From the NCBI RefSeq assembly GCF_026151205.1, contig NC_087074.1, positions 124,001-188,000 of the forward strand: DNA of 64,000 nt, in the 5' to 3' direction. Under the pieces are notes generated by a model, which saw only the letters and a list, made by a program, of their open reading frames with translations, was not told the DNA's origin and did not search any database. This document shows, piece by piece, positions 57,801 to 58,447 of the stretch. This DNA comes from Bolinopsis microptera (Eukaryota; Ctenophora; Tentaculata; Lobata; Bolinopsidae). Position numbers and translations under genes: made by a program. Numbering within the stretch: the stretch's first letter is position 1; every line of letters begins with the position of its first letter.

Positions 57801-58447
57801 AGATTTTTAGACTCGATTTTCAGAATTTGCGATTGAAAATCGCTTGCGCAATACAATTACGCATAAGCGCTGACCTTAGACCGCCGATAATTTCAGCTAG
57901 GAACAATATTTTTCCATGGGACCAAAAGCAGCTGATAGATATCACTCCCCTCTATCAGAAACAACTATAAAGTCGATTTCAAGAGAATTTTGATGAAGAC
58001 CCCCCCCCCCCCCCCCCCTTAACACGTCACTCCCTCTATGGATTGCATATTTTGTTTTGTATGGAGATGATCTTATTAAAATGGTGTTCATTGTTCAAAT
58101 AGAAAATAATAGGAAATACCTCGATATCGTCATCCGGAAACAACATCAGATCAATATGTGGATCACATTCTTTAAGAATCCTAGTTTTATCATCGATCCA
58201 CTCTTCATATTTGAGAGGGTCTGACAGCTTACCTCTACCGACCTGGGAATCAAGCGTTATAGTAAATTCCTCAATTTCAATGAAAAGCATTAATACATAA
58301 ATTCCAACATACTATAAATTTAATACCGTAATCATCAATTAGTACCTTAAATTATAACATTAATTGCATAATGCAATACACATTATAATACTTTTATGTG
58401 AATCGTGTACTCACTGCAGTGATAAGATCTCTAGTATCATCATCCAT
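5081..58447 (-). CDS. DOCK-family GEF (DOCK6/7/8-like), N-terminal half, 18-exon gene model
   Basis: I assembled 18 exons by following reading phase through AG acceptors and GT donors: 58415-58447, 58120-58242, 57177-57313, 54514-54601, 54051-54124, 50036-50195, 49693-49790, 40135-40201, 39487-39561, 39241-39312, 27125-27199, 26469-26964, 26121-26307, 23320-23437, 23006-23076, 14987-15167, 14235-14345, 5081-5170. They total 2256 nt, exactly 752 codons, with no internal stop. The product follows vertebrate DOCK7 as I know it: acidic N-terminal segment ending FPDDDIE, then [35 protein letters not shown], the DHR-1 start [18 protein letters not shown], and [10 protein letters not shown] with HHLLF and TWLPL. 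DHR-1 (about residues 563-750) binds phosphoinositides in this family; DHR-2, which activates Rac or Cdc42, would be off the left edge. No N-terminal PH domain is seen, against the DOCK9-11 group. Confidence 0.93.
5420..10155. repeat. 4.7-kb minisatellite, ~22-bp unit
   Basis: Roughly 210 copies of cagatatagagatacctataata-type units alternate gagatacc/tagatacc and ctataa/ctgtaa variants. Larger higher-order segments recur (for example near 6600-6760 and 8460-8620). The array is intronic between DOCK exons 17 and 18 and runs straight into a LINE fragment at its right end. Confidence 0.97.
10155..10610 (+). mobile_element. LINE ORF2 C-terminal fragment
   Basis: The plus strand reads [29 protein letters not shown], then after a deletion [40 protein letters not shown] and [20 protein letters not shown]. 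This is the C-terminal tail typical of RTE-like LINE ORF2. It lacks the catalytic domains and starts at the minisatellite edge. Confidence 0.8.
10611..10859. other. Short spacer between LINE fragment and PLE
   Basis: An A-rich stretch (10650-10750) is followed by ccggt-rich sequence next to the end of the Penelope-like ORF. No gene is seen. Confidence 0.5.
10860..12262 (-). mobile_element. Penelope-like reverse transcriptase
   Basis: The frame is open from about 12262 to a stop at 10860. Motifs in order are [29 protein letters not shown] (first catalytic Asp), [27 protein letters not shown] (catalytic YVDD) and YLDINI. The PKLHKxP motif and the G-rich block before YVDD fit Penelope-like RTs rather than LINEs. 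No GIY-YIG endonuclease is seen on either side. The 5' end is truncated or frameshifted, as the frame closes at a stop near 12270. The RT core itself looks intact. Confidence 0.78.
12300..13600. repeat. Intronic sequence with (TG)n and a dispersed repeat family
   Basis: A TG/TGCG microsatellite occupies about 12834-12900. From 12905 to 13540 three related copies share a core (actagaaagc...ggtcaca...ttctttgat...aaagatacatccgattt), and a fourth lies at 21290-21400. A tacg repeat is at 13549-13575. No coding potential is evident. Confidence 0.6.
13600..14234. other. DOCK intron, nothing recognised
   Basis: The sequence before DOCK exon 17 on the plus map is moderately AT-rich. No repeat or coding signal is recognised. 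Confidence 0.4.
14235..14345 (-). CDS. DOCK exon 17
   Basis: The exon has 37 codons, phase 0 at both ends, acceptor TTCACAG and donor GTTTGT. It encodes [20 protein letters not shown] then [17 protein letters not shown], equivalent to [22 protein letters not shown] after the C2 core. Confidence 0.9.
14455..14986. repeat. 67-bp minisatellite carrying the exon 16 donor
   Basis: About eight copies of a 67-bp unit follow exon 16. Each contains, on the minus strand, GAGAG then GTGAGTAAAAG, identical to the exon 16 end and donor. One copy near 14821 is short by about 8 bp; others differ at single bases. Confidence 0.95.
14987..15167 (-). CDS. DOCK exon 16 (DHR-1 core)
   Basis: The exon has 181 nt, phase 2 in and phase 0 out, acceptor AACTCAG and donor GTGAGT. 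It encodes [32 protein letters not shown], a Lys/Gln-rich loop, then [12 protein letters not shown]. These match [32 protein letters not shown] and GYTWIPM. The exon end plus donor recurs in the adjacent 67-bp minisatellite. Confidence 0.97.
15168..15830. other. AT-rich DOCK intron start
   Basis: This is AT-rich intronic sequence with no coding signal or repeat recognised. Confidence 0.4.
16369..16712. mobile_element. Half copy of the TA-flanked MITE at 22303-22856
   Basis: The segment from cagtaaaatggtacggatcc to ggttcctgctag matches the right half of the palindromic element at 22.3-22.9 kb, including the tcaactttaacgcgactttc block. It lies inside the decayed LINE. A 36-bp piece (tatatatcgtctcgctttat and following) recurs at 16783-16812. 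Confidence 0.75.
18416..18757 (-). pseudogene. AlkB-like 2-oxoglutarate/Fe(II) dioxygenase segment of LINE ORF1
   Basis: The ORF has [20 protein letters not shown] with the HxD iron motif (His61, Asp63), then [12 protein letters not shown], matching the AlkB signature N-x-Y...H-x-D...S-x-G-x-x-R. The distal His and Arg that complete the active site are not clear, and a stop follows DFSLYIMK. It sits just upstream of the SGNH remnant on the same strand, so I read it as part of the LINE ORF1 rather than a host repair gene. Confidence 0.65.
19187..19287. repeat. Small foldback, ~100 bp
   Basis: Inverted ends agttcgtatatttatggcgg and the matching aattaaacgaact side form an imperfect hairpin with a gacggaatttccgaaaaacc loop. 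It is probably a short MITE; no clear target duplication is seen. Confidence 0.5.
19309..20074. mobile_element. hAT-type MITE, 8-bp target duplication TATTACTA
   Basis: Target duplications are at 19301-19308 and 20075-20082. The inverted ends share caaaagtcagtgtgcaaacg next to a G run on the left (15 G) and a C run on the right. The CAG-type end and 8-bp duplication are hAT hallmarks. No transposase is seen inside; an internal atcacgtgat palindrome lies near 19712. Confidence 0.75.
20362..20952 (-). CDS. Type II membrane or secreted protein with GALNT-like ricin-B lectin domain
   Basis: This is a 196-residue intronless ORF nested in DOCK intron 15. Residues 7-24 are a hydrophobic signal anchor after a basic MRVLK. 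A basic stem follows, then a beta-trefoil of about 125 residues with three Cys pairs (79/92, 123/142, 167/181) and QNW and QKW motifs (99-101, 188-190). CVDVG and CLELA mark lectin repeats like those at the C terminus of polypeptide GalNAc-transferases. The glycosyltransferase domain is absent. The likely role is carbohydrate binding in the secretory pathway or at the surface. The frame is intact and has its own TATA-like box, so it may be an active gene; a retrogene origin is possible because it lacks introns. Confidence 0.85.
   Translation of the reverse strand: MRVLKSLALRFLLVFLGCFLLSLVSEHFYSSSPVTMAILDRRYQLTLERLKGGRKRVEEYGDYKIKRGSWAALTNQTLCLAAADNKVVLAPCQLQSPLQNWTIHYSRHPDRRDHVSLPALSKCVDVGAVTQPRGTPLILYGCHGGGSQELSFDFTSQMIYHGESNNCLELAEGGEVKIQACNLKKRDQKWIIFQSD
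20992..21003 (-). promoter_or_regulatory. TATA-like box of the lectin gene
   Basis: The minus-strand motif TTTTATAAGCG lies about 45 bp upstream of the lectin ATG, leaving room for a short 5' UTR. Confidence 0.55.
21004..21540. other. Intronic spacer with a dispersed-repeat copy
   Basis: 21290-21400 is related to the repeats at 12.9-13.5 kb (cactagaaagtctgttgtca ... ggagatacgtccgattt). The rest shows no gene. Confidence 0.5.
21590..22130 (+). pseudogene. Ty3/gypsy-type integrase remnant
   Basis: The first part gives a zinc-binding segment with spaced His and Cys ([20 protein letters not shown]), close to HHCC integrases. After frameshifts the core follows with [20 protein letters not shown] and [10 protein letters not shown], the first catalytic Asp region. 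No LTR, protease or RT is visible. A GGA repeat (21579-21606) abuts its left end. The copy is broken and partial. Confidence 0.7.
22303..22856. mobile_element. Palindromic TA-flanked MITE
   Basis: Long inverted arms begin ctagcaggaacccgt and end acgggttcctgctag, and meet near 22590 at tatatcgtctcgc. The arms differ by scattered substitutions. If TA is the target site, the ends fit Tc1/mariner-type MITEs. A half copy is at 16369-16712. Confidence 0.8.
23006..23076 (-). CDS. DOCK exon 15
   Basis: The exon has 71 nt, phase 0 in and phase 2 out, acceptor CTTTCAG and donor GTAAGA. The peptide [20 protein letters not shown] then YHN matches [23 protein letters not shown] of the DOCK7 DHR-1. Confidence 0.94.
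23160..23319. repeat. 21/42-bp repeat after exon 14, holding extra donors
   Basis: Seven to eight 21-bp units continue the last codons of DOCK exon 14 into the intron. GAG then GTAAATTCAG occurs three times at exact 42-nt spacing. The reading frame stays open through all three. Confidence 0.9.
23320..23437 (-). CDS. DOCK exon 14 (start of DHR-1)
   Basis: The exon enters at phase 2, acceptor TTTTCAG, and leaves at phase 0 at donor GTAAAT. It encodes [20 protein letters not shown] then [10 protein letters not shown], the diagnostic first strands of the DHR-1/C2 domain. I chose the first of three equivalent donors (exon ends at 23320, 23278 or 23236); the other two add 14 or 28 in-frame codons built on the repeat [13 protein letters not shown]. 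Confidence 0.93.
23535..26120. repeat. 40-bp minisatellite built from the exon 13-intron junction
   Basis: About 60 copies of a 40-bp unit are present. On the minus strand each reads CATTCCATACCACGATTACA then AGTTAGTTACC, so each copy holds about 20 nt of exon 13 end plus its donor GTTAGT. Most variation is at one site (ttatggt/ttatagt/ttaaagt). A hAT MITE interrupts it at 23815-23963. Confidence 0.97.
23815..23963. mobile_element. 149-bp hAT MITE, target duplication TATGGAAT
   Basis: Inverted ends cagggacaaaaggatttcgc and gcgaaatccttttgtccctg bound it. Target duplications of 8 bp are at 23807-23814 and 23964-23971, and the insert sits within one minisatellite unit. Confidence 0.92.
26121..26307 (-). 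CDS. DOCK exon 13
   Basis: The exon has 187 nt, phase 1 in and phase 2 out, acceptor ATTCCAG and donor GTTAGT. The peptide has [20 protein letters not shown], then [20 protein letters not shown], matching LKIDISPAPENPHYCLTPE and PTREILEFPARDVYVP. The exon end and donor are the first copy of the 40-bp unit that fills the next 2.5 kb of intron. Confidence 0.95.
26469..26964 (-). CDS. DOCK exon 12 (largest, 496 nt)
   Basis: The exon enters at phase 0 and leaves at phase 1, with acceptor GTCACAG and donor GTAAGT. It begins [20 protein letters not shown] then MPYLW, matching the family [16 protein letters not shown] long Ser/Asn-rich linker follows, then [12 protein letters not shown] and [10 protein letters not shown], matching SDEDLYKFLADM and SVLRRLRPI. 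The linker is longer than in DOCK7 and has no recognised domain. Confidence 0.95.
27125..27199 (-). CDS. DOCK exon 11
   Basis: The exon has 25 codons, phase 0 at both ends, acceptor TTTCAG and donor GTAACT. The peptide [20 protein letters not shown] then TDNQR parallels [20 protein letters not shown] with the following Asp-rich stretch in DOCK7. Confidence 0.93.
27290..27620 (-). pseudogene. LINE ORF2 C-terminal remnant
   Basis: The minus-strand frames give [12 protein letters not shown], then [20 protein letters not shown] and [12 protein letters not shown]. These match the tail of the LINE at 46-49 kb ([27 protein letters not shown]). It is frameshifted and short. Confidence 0.55.
27625..27790. 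repeat. Four copies of a ~51-bp tandem repeat
   Basis: The unit contains ctaggccagta, cttcaggatgcacttgttgg and atatctagaa. It lies in DOCK intron 10. Confidence 0.85.
28440..29720 (-). CDS. LINE ORF2 part 2: RT thumb and C-terminal Cys/His motif
   Basis: The frame continues from the shift with [20 protein letters not shown] and about 410 more residues. It includes [10 protein letters not shown] and a Cys-x2-Cys...His-x4-Cys motif (ICSWCN ... DHFLNHC) usual in the ORF2 tail. Restoring frame needs one indel, so the copy is either very young or the shift is a sequence error. Confidence 0.9.
   Translation of the reverse strand, partial: TFTNARTELKKKAMRALYAMKSSVNKSKLSFRSLTTLFDGLIKPIVLYGAPIYTPNMAIIKHITKQVDLNMDADTKTKFQTSILKKISLLNSEKVHLHFLKWSLGVNRKASNAGVWGESGRYPLIYECINLTLKYSQRLKNLKDNSLVSLAFKEQMNMKLDWYRGLEPVLALDPCFSTDHVTAYRTLKNNHSKLLFERNPSIAKPPKEDFLIHNGFKKRIPPQSTQPIGSKIFTPHVITKTLKCNFREYWGSCINTSRKLEFYRDLKSKFNKEYYLDSVIKYADRANITRLRISAHRLEIELGRYNQTPRDERICSWCNIVLGSGIIENEDHFLNHCDLNAASRRKVLDKIQSLISNPIKFKPSATSYSVHNVIPGANVLKFISNNSEIIELITNESQVHLTRVVARFATTCFNNRKKFVDSLAST
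29698..32199 (-). CDS. LINE ORF2 part 1: AP-type endonuclease and reverse transcriptase
   Basis: There are 833 codons. Endonuclease motifs are [24 protein letters not shown] and SDHKPLL. RT motifs are [41 protein letters not shown] and [11 protein letters not shown] (catalytic ADD). All catalytic residues expected are present. The frame ends in a stop at 29698 after a 1-nt shift near 29724; the sister frame continues the protein. Confidence 0.92.
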   Translation of the reverse strand: MNLQSKIISWNIQSTNTTFGSKFDDPQFCAVFDKFPIVCLQEIRQPVKHSGYRSFNKTRRDKKHGGVCIMVQNEISKGVKLEKSTIEDVVACKLDKNYFGVDNDIFIVNSYIKPANTSSKNSNISGFDTIRELDQFLNVLLSKGDVITCGDFNSRIGHDIDFIKEDKCGYESFIPLPEDYTPQELPTRNSKDKKSNNYKRPFLEMLVNNELHILNGRTLGDSYGDFTCIQTSGASVVDYFIISPNCSKYLSHMTIQPFTCFSDHKPLLLALNFSPSNTLVNTKALHETYARAPLRYKITPDSLSSLRDTMMDPLVEECSKSLLETDYPEDLLGTYKLNEDITVHLNKIADKCLQKTKHPKITKKGSINKQPWFTQATREAKISCTRAAQIVSDFPNSDYLRKNFYQVKNTYKSLIDRTKNKYLDKLNTDIESGKILNWKQFKKLKKFKGRVDKFDCHDMDNFQKFFGKLYANAHSTITVENKEEMLQNAEAINNNFQPSPAQSILNGQISVDEISTAISSLKNGKSSSEDMICNEILKTLSTTNTQLLCKVFNRCLDTGTYPWNNSIITPLHKKGDKDNPDNYRAVAVSSTIGKLFSTIMLNRIIKFKNEYNPDPINQLGFAKGAQTYDHILTLNTITSKYKKLKVPVYAVFVDFRKAFDSVCREALFLKLAKLGITGKTFNVLKHMYKNSTGQIKLSGFVSEKFDINKGTEQGHPLSPDLFKIYIRDLSPRLEYDNCPKLMNQLISHLLWADDLILLALDLKTLQKQLDALNNFCLEWGVEINADKTKLMKFNARFDTYQPVPLKIGDHLLEEVESYCYLGIEIRHIHKCPN
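32250..35957 (-). CDS. LINE ORF1: membrane segment, AlkB-like fold candidate, SGNH hydrolase
   Basis: The longest frame has 1235 codons. A strong hydrophobic segment ([20 protein letters not shown] and following Leu run) lies near residues 290-325. A more conventional start is Met385 (position 34805). Residues ~600-730 include [26 protein letters not shown] and KRSIPRGW...EQYFLIFEQ, resembling the second half of AlkB-type dioxygenases, but no HxD is seen. Coiled-coil sequence follows. The C terminus is an SGNH esterase ([33 protein letters not shown]); SGNH/esterase domains are known in CR1-type ORF1. No internal stop. Confidence 0.8.
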   Translation of the reverse strand: MLASQGTVPIAPDPPLGLTYGLTYGPGTVPTATAPVLSLTYDPGSNISDGGIDWNCNTKQNRNSTNIEQTPNTIYYSRNGLDTLNDCCNGPYQSYKEIRTTICKSTLHAIEHIRIVIVHCTRLFELIFLELLQSCFKALMNIVGTCMYYFDVWGRQGHDFIVWFWNVSYSFERLNSNLIYNICSRYISNVMNELNDGFMTSMLRSSCSAMSLLHASSRFRSAPAGLSQPEPTSRAPPPRALSPHASRTASQLSVLVFQHSNSPTYTPHNPTHSAQCDRLGSDRSLRAGDWFQIAVVVLLSLCFLVATLIAFTLLLLLRELRSRPLAPTVPVYVSEEVENQCLSSSKTSCKQISQPGCFSNSIFDFSALKLGSLFPPPWLTNATVMMANGSGKTDEAKESSETEDNDTDITEVSATEGLLKPTNNVLSSCQETPAKKLNRRLSNVSWGNTETSDDAGSESSLSGSQTKSDTNRRSTVWIRDDGEIFLDKGKSCKLGYISDYISTESNANLCAELTATVGKLCTPSNKDRYKIVLKHGVETKLTDVDLKKGAKKLKKTATPKMSELSVNLDEPSELCSFVKCHQDRINKTVEDVFQLDVKFDKTTIYRMSDPSHSIPYGNTSQENSNFSPVVAVLALGLKDPRPMYIKTQAGSQVTHKAALMSGTLCVLSGKTELRYKRSIPRGWGKVEEQYFLIFEQKCPTETDSALKGPQKNPQSDITTEQAEEMNFPLLKTPPTVVRVTSVADNLDYEADGGLLLASTISAVVGKMDEGTVDKELIRSQVSTAGSLSEKRTRLQNKMCMSIGELSMSAANNSMSHGMNFSRCDSPRIEDVEMKDDIASVRNAQKCVENSLKHVVDSIVSVKANVATLQEATKQQTQKDISPHPTSNTDVLDAISDLKSAVSDCNNRIDNLSKTNVFTQTIKECNGKIDDLVENITGTKDDLQSMRKILNDLSQNGVDIMKKSVEDMGSYYNSVFCDETREHIKDIHAYVTHQMCEVAIQTDPLIKEIAALGDQPNLASPSPKFGFPDPIKPSLKVLVESGQPINVWLVTDSIMRHIDESCLEFRKYRLNFKRIDFTCSESLTGEYMMGSKIPTEKPQLIYVHLGINDIHKGEDITKIIDNFKIFNEMLELVSPTTRLVIPCPLLNGNTYQNRHVFSLRRSLSLLVNQQQDEDPKTKRIFLQRNDKFFINTQSTSKQNLMYFRDNLHLSERGMHAITNTTRDTLDKIFREFELPV
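36085..36164 (-). repeat. tRNA-like SINE head (Pol III A and B boxes)
   Basis: The minus strand has an acceptor-like 5' GGCCAGG and 3' CCTGGTC, a perfect A box (TAGCGCAGTTGG) and a B box (GAGTTCGAAACC). The D, anticodon and T stems do not pair well and there are extra bases before the 3' acceptor strand. I call it a tRNA-derived SINE or pseudo-tRNA, not a working tRNA. Confidence 0.65.
36188..37844. mobile_element. Inverted-repeat DNA element with internal duplication
   Basis: Ends gttcatcctgattttcttgt and acaagaaaatcagggtgaac form terminal inverted repeats. Subterminal blocks (ccggactccgggtgcc near 36280; cggagtccgggaccc near 37400) are also inverted. Two ~300-bp tandem copies share ttgatatttgaccaatttat (36608 and 36906). 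No transposase is seen. A hAT MITE is nested at 37051-37299. Confidence 0.7.
37051..37299. mobile_element. hAT MITE with CAGTGGCGTAACG ends
   Basis: Terminal inverted repeats cagtggcgtaacg and cgttacgccactg are flanked by 8-bp duplications ccaatagc (37043-37050) and ccactagc (37300-37307), one mismatch. A C run is internal. These ends are a common hAT type. Confidence 0.88.
37845..38590. other. DOCK intron, no gene seen
   Basis: A C run starts it and a GC-rich stretch with cgcgcg occurs at 38158-38195. Nothing codes convincingly. Confidence 0.4.
38615..38805. repeat. Palindromic ~9-bp repeat (tatacagtg)
   Basis: Alternating tatacagtg and cactgtata units form an imperfect tandem and inverted array able to fold into hairpins. 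Confidence 0.85.
39241..39312 (-). CDS. DOCK exon 10
   Basis: The exon has 24 codons, phase 0 at both ends, acceptor ATTTCAG and donor GTAAGT. It encodes [20 protein letters not shown] then VVIR, matching [20 protein letters not shown]. The next intron (12 kb) contains the large LINE at 28.2-36 kb. Confidence 0.95.
39487..39561 (-). CDS. DOCK exon 9
   Basis: The exon has 25 codons, phase 0 at both ends, acceptor TGTCAG and donor GTAAGT. The peptide [20 protein letters not shown] then RLNFE matches ISENFYFDLNSEQMKGLL of DOCK7. Confidence 0.95.
39681..39916. repeat. Tetranucleotide block (ctcc)n-(ctgc)n-(ctcc)n
   Basis: Perfect cctc units flank a central block of cctg units: about 16, 22 and 21 copies. 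The minus strand is a G-rich run with quadruplex potential. It lies 120 bp upstream of DOCK exon 9 in transcription terms. Confidence 0.97.
40135..40201 (-). CDS. DOCK exon 8
   Basis: The exon has 67 nt, phase 2 in and phase 0 out, acceptor TTTCAG and donor GTAATT. It encodes [20 protein letters not shown] then KK, closely matching EIEPIFASLALYDVKEKKK of DOCK7/8. A 20-bp minisatellite starts 24 bp upstream of its acceptor. Confidence 0.96.
40477..43216. mobile_element. hAT element (outer), target duplication CTAATGGG
   Basis: Terminal inverted repeats cagtggtcgacc and ggtcgaccactg are flanked by ctaatggg at 40469-40476 and 43217-43224. GC-rich ggccgggg repeats lie inside both ends. Without the nested insert it is about 1.0 kb and has no transposase. 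Confidence 0.92.
41131..42853. mobile_element. Nested hAT element (inner), target duplication TACGTATG
   Basis: Ends tagggactacgggtggaaga and the inverted copy at 42835-42853 are flanked by tacgtatg at 41123-41130 and 42854-42861. Inverted arms extend about 150 bp (to 41285 and from 42705). No transposase ORF is recognised inside. Confidence 0.92.
44221..45188. other. DOCK intron, no gene seen
   Basis: A short open stretch at 44250-44330 looked exon-like but is not needed by phase (see rejected). Short repeats of agggtacagc lie near 44725-44755. Confidence 0.4.
45189..45850 (-). pseudogene. LINE ORF1 remnant (RRM-type)
   Basis: It starts with [20 protein letters not shown] and reaches a stop after 55 codons at 45683. 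It then continues in other frames with [40 protein letters not shown] and [20 protein letters not shown], the RRM and C-terminal parts of L1-like ORF1 proteins. It lies 3' of a LINE ORF2 on the same strand, so it is the 5' part of a second element. Confidence 0.75.
46216..47640 (-). CDS. LINE ORF2 part 2: RT palm, thumb and tail
   Basis: The frame continues with [50 protein letters not shown] (motif A), [13 protein letters not shown] and [12 protein letters not shown] (motif C). The tail [20 protein letters not shown] is of the RTE/Proto-like style. Only one indel separates it from part 1. Confidence 0.9.
   Translation of the reverse strand, partial: FSTFAQLTNRSFELHEHVPSFTEGYLTPLQKPGKPLGPPKSLRPLCLLNGTRKILSMIVLKRIQRQVSQYTGPWQNAYKPGHSCANIVWTQRILVSVVKEKRWSLHKMGIDMSSAFDTIKRSVLLDILADAGCSEDDIRLVRYLLANTKLKIKVNSTISGEFIVTIGAFQGDSLSGNLFTLYLAAALYHLRAVMSYLRPNPPIAVNLLPLEWEYADDVDFTDEDKSNLESLLPICKEILEEWNLFVNESKTEFTHFYLAGKNEVDNKGETLRGREPWRSSISLGSKLCSIEDVKRRCILANIAFQNYKKVWEQGRRIPLKIRLKIYEAQVVSILMYNCNSWATSKQLLQKLDVCHRNYLRTIIGMTYPNVIRNVTLYKRCEVVPLSERVARARWRILGHILRSDNNSPAQLALHFAVESQSLMRGRVGRHQSNLLKTILNDLSDRNFRLVNTDDLYHLRLFATDRKAWRELSMI
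47640..49321 (-). CDS. LINE ORF2 part 1: AP-type endonuclease and RT start
   Basis: Endonuclease motifs are [36 protein letters not shown] and HRSDHKLVV. The RT entry [19 protein letters not shown] follows. The frame then breaks in a run of eight T (47637-47644 on the plus map as A) and stops at 47615. Confidence 0.9.
49693..49790 (-). CDS. DOCK exon 7
   Basis: The exon has 98 nt, phase 0 in and phase 2 out, acceptor TTTACAG and donor GTAAGT. The peptide [20 protein letters not shown] then [12 protein letters not shown] corresponds to the ERLSVPDIP...RLLVKCLSLKF stretch of DOCK7. The next exon completes a Glu codon, skipping 9.5 kb of intron that holds two LINE pieces and two nested hAT elements. 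Confidence 0.92.
50036..50195 (-). CDS. DOCK exon 6
   Basis: The exon has 160 nt, phase 2 in and phase 0 out, acceptor CATTCCAG and donor GTAAGC. It encodes [20 protein letters not shown] and ends [14 protein letters not shown], which parallels KELFALHPSPDEE of DOCK7. The preceding intron carries the 30-bp minisatellite and the truncated RTE-like LINE. Confidence 0.9.
50310..51350. repeat. ~30-bp minisatellite (ccctataataactacaccctaccctagct)
   Basis: About 35 copies differ mainly at aactac/aaatac and ccctat/ccatat. It is intronic and ends about 115 bp from the DOCK exon 6 acceptor. Confidence 0.97.
51440..51690. repeat. ~52-bp tandem repeat with gttagtaccatgtactaac palindrome
   Basis: Four to five copies of a unit contain cagttagtacatggtactaa and ggtgggtctactgcccattt. 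Degenerate pieces (cagttagtacc) continue to about 52080. Confidence 0.9.
52115..52140. repeat. Poly-C run (26)
   Basis: An uninterrupted C run lies just before the 3' end of the minus-strand RTE-like LINE. Confidence 0.95.
52170..53381 (-). pseudogene. 5'-truncated RTE-like LINE ORF2
   Basis: From 53381 the frame reads [16 protein letters not shown] (motif A), [36 protein letters not shown] (Gly of QG replaced) and VDFADDI (motif C). Stops follow DDAE and FADDI and a shift leads into [37 protein letters not shown] and [14 protein letters not shown]. It ends in a (TAG)n tail near 52170. The 5' boundary is the first unit of the next minisatellite. Confidence 0.88.
53382..54035. repeat. ~36-41-bp minisatellite (cttataggtaaatatgggatacagcgccc)
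   Basis: About 17 copies with ggtatctcttatagg and optional taataatt inserts are present. The array runs from the truncated LINE to 16 bp from the DOCK exon 5 donor. Confidence 0.97.
54051..54124 (-). CDS. DOCK exon 5
   Basis: The exon has 74 nt, phase 0 in and phase 2 out, acceptor ATTTCAG and donor GTGTGT. It encodes [20 protein letters not shown] then FASL, an acidic low-complexity linker. A minisatellite begins about 15 bp into the following intron. Conservation is low, so support is phase plus splice sites. Confidence 0.8.
54360..54475. repeat. Inverted repeat around tagcgatatagagaggggga
   Basis: Two and a half direct copies of cctagcgatatagagagggg are followed by the inverse ccccctctctatatcgc, so the stretch can fold back. 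Confidence 0.8.
54514..54601 (-). CDS. DOCK exon 4
   Basis: The exon has 88 nt, phase 2 in (completing an Arg codon) and phase 0 out, acceptor TCCTCAG and donor GTAAGA. It encodes [20 protein letters not shown] and ends KYEVDLAK, a polar, Ser-rich segment that is variable in the family. The call rests mainly on phase continuity with exons 3 and 5. Confidence 0.85.
54748..55278. mobile_element. G-rich foldback element, target duplication TGTATA
   Basis: Ends gggggggtccaaggggaa and ttccccttggaccccccc are inverted. The host unit is restored if tgtata is the duplication. Inside, a ~180-bp segment (tatcatgccaaaaaaatgat ... tattagagaaattttgaata) is tandemly duplicated. Confidence 0.75.
55495..56547. 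mobile_element. TA-flanked element with a HIRAN-like ORF
   Basis: Terminal inverted repeats ccttacaagactttttcat and its inverse end at 56547. TA at 55493-55494 and 56548-56549 exactly restores the minisatellite unit. Subterminal cgccaaaatttcggtcgtcg occurs near both ends in the same orientation. It carries the ORF remnant below and no transposase. Confidence 0.8.
55905..56357 (+). pseudogene. HIRAN-like domain ORF remnant
   Basis: The plus frames read [40 protein letters not shown], then after a shift and a stop [25 protein letters not shown] and [19 protein letters not shown] recognise the order (entry strand, E-N-x-x-D-x-x-A-V-A-V-K, G-x-V-P, G-G-x-I, GLEIPC-x-LTF) from HIRAN-like single-domain proteins in invertebrate repeats. 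HIRAN binds DNA 3' ends in HLTF; a role here is unknown. Confidence 0.6.
57177..57313 (-). CDS. DOCK exon 3
   Basis: The exon has 137 nt, phase 0 in and phase 2 out, acceptor CTGCAG and donor GTATTG. The peptide starts [10 protein letters not shown] and has [20 protein letters not shown], equivalent to the region with [22 protein letters not shown] in DOCK7. A TTAA MITE ends only 19 nt upstream of its acceptor. Confidence 0.92.
57333..58022. mobile_element. TTAA-flanked hairpin MITE filling DOCK intron 2
   Basis: TTAA at 57333-57336 and 58019-58022 bound long inverted arms (gtcttcatcaaaattctc ... gagaattttgatgaagac) meeting near 57650 at cgtaaaaaaacga. TTAA targets are typical of piggyBac-type elements. 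The right end has a C run of 20. It covers 690 of the 806 intron bases. Confidence 0.88.
58120..58242 (-). CDS. DOCK exon 2 (codons 12-52)
   Basis: There are 41 codons in phase 0 at both ends, with acceptor TTCCCAG and donor GTATTT. The product contains [13 protein letters not shown] and ends FPDDDIE, matching the FPPDDIEV region near the start of DOCK7. The downstream intron (57314-58119) is almost wholly a hairpin transposon. Confidence 0.9.
58415..58447 (-). CDS. DOCK exon 1 (initiator Met, codons 1-11)
   Basis: The exon encodes [11 protein letters not shown] and ends at donor GTGAGT in phase 0. An in-frame TGA lies 9 nt upstream of the ATG, and the context has G at -3 and +4, so this start is favoured. 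A seven-codon upstream ORF (ATG at 58460, stop at 58442-58440) overlaps the start in another frame. The N terminus is about 40 residues shorter than in vertebrate DOCK7, so an alternative upstream first exon is possible. Confidence 0.75.
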
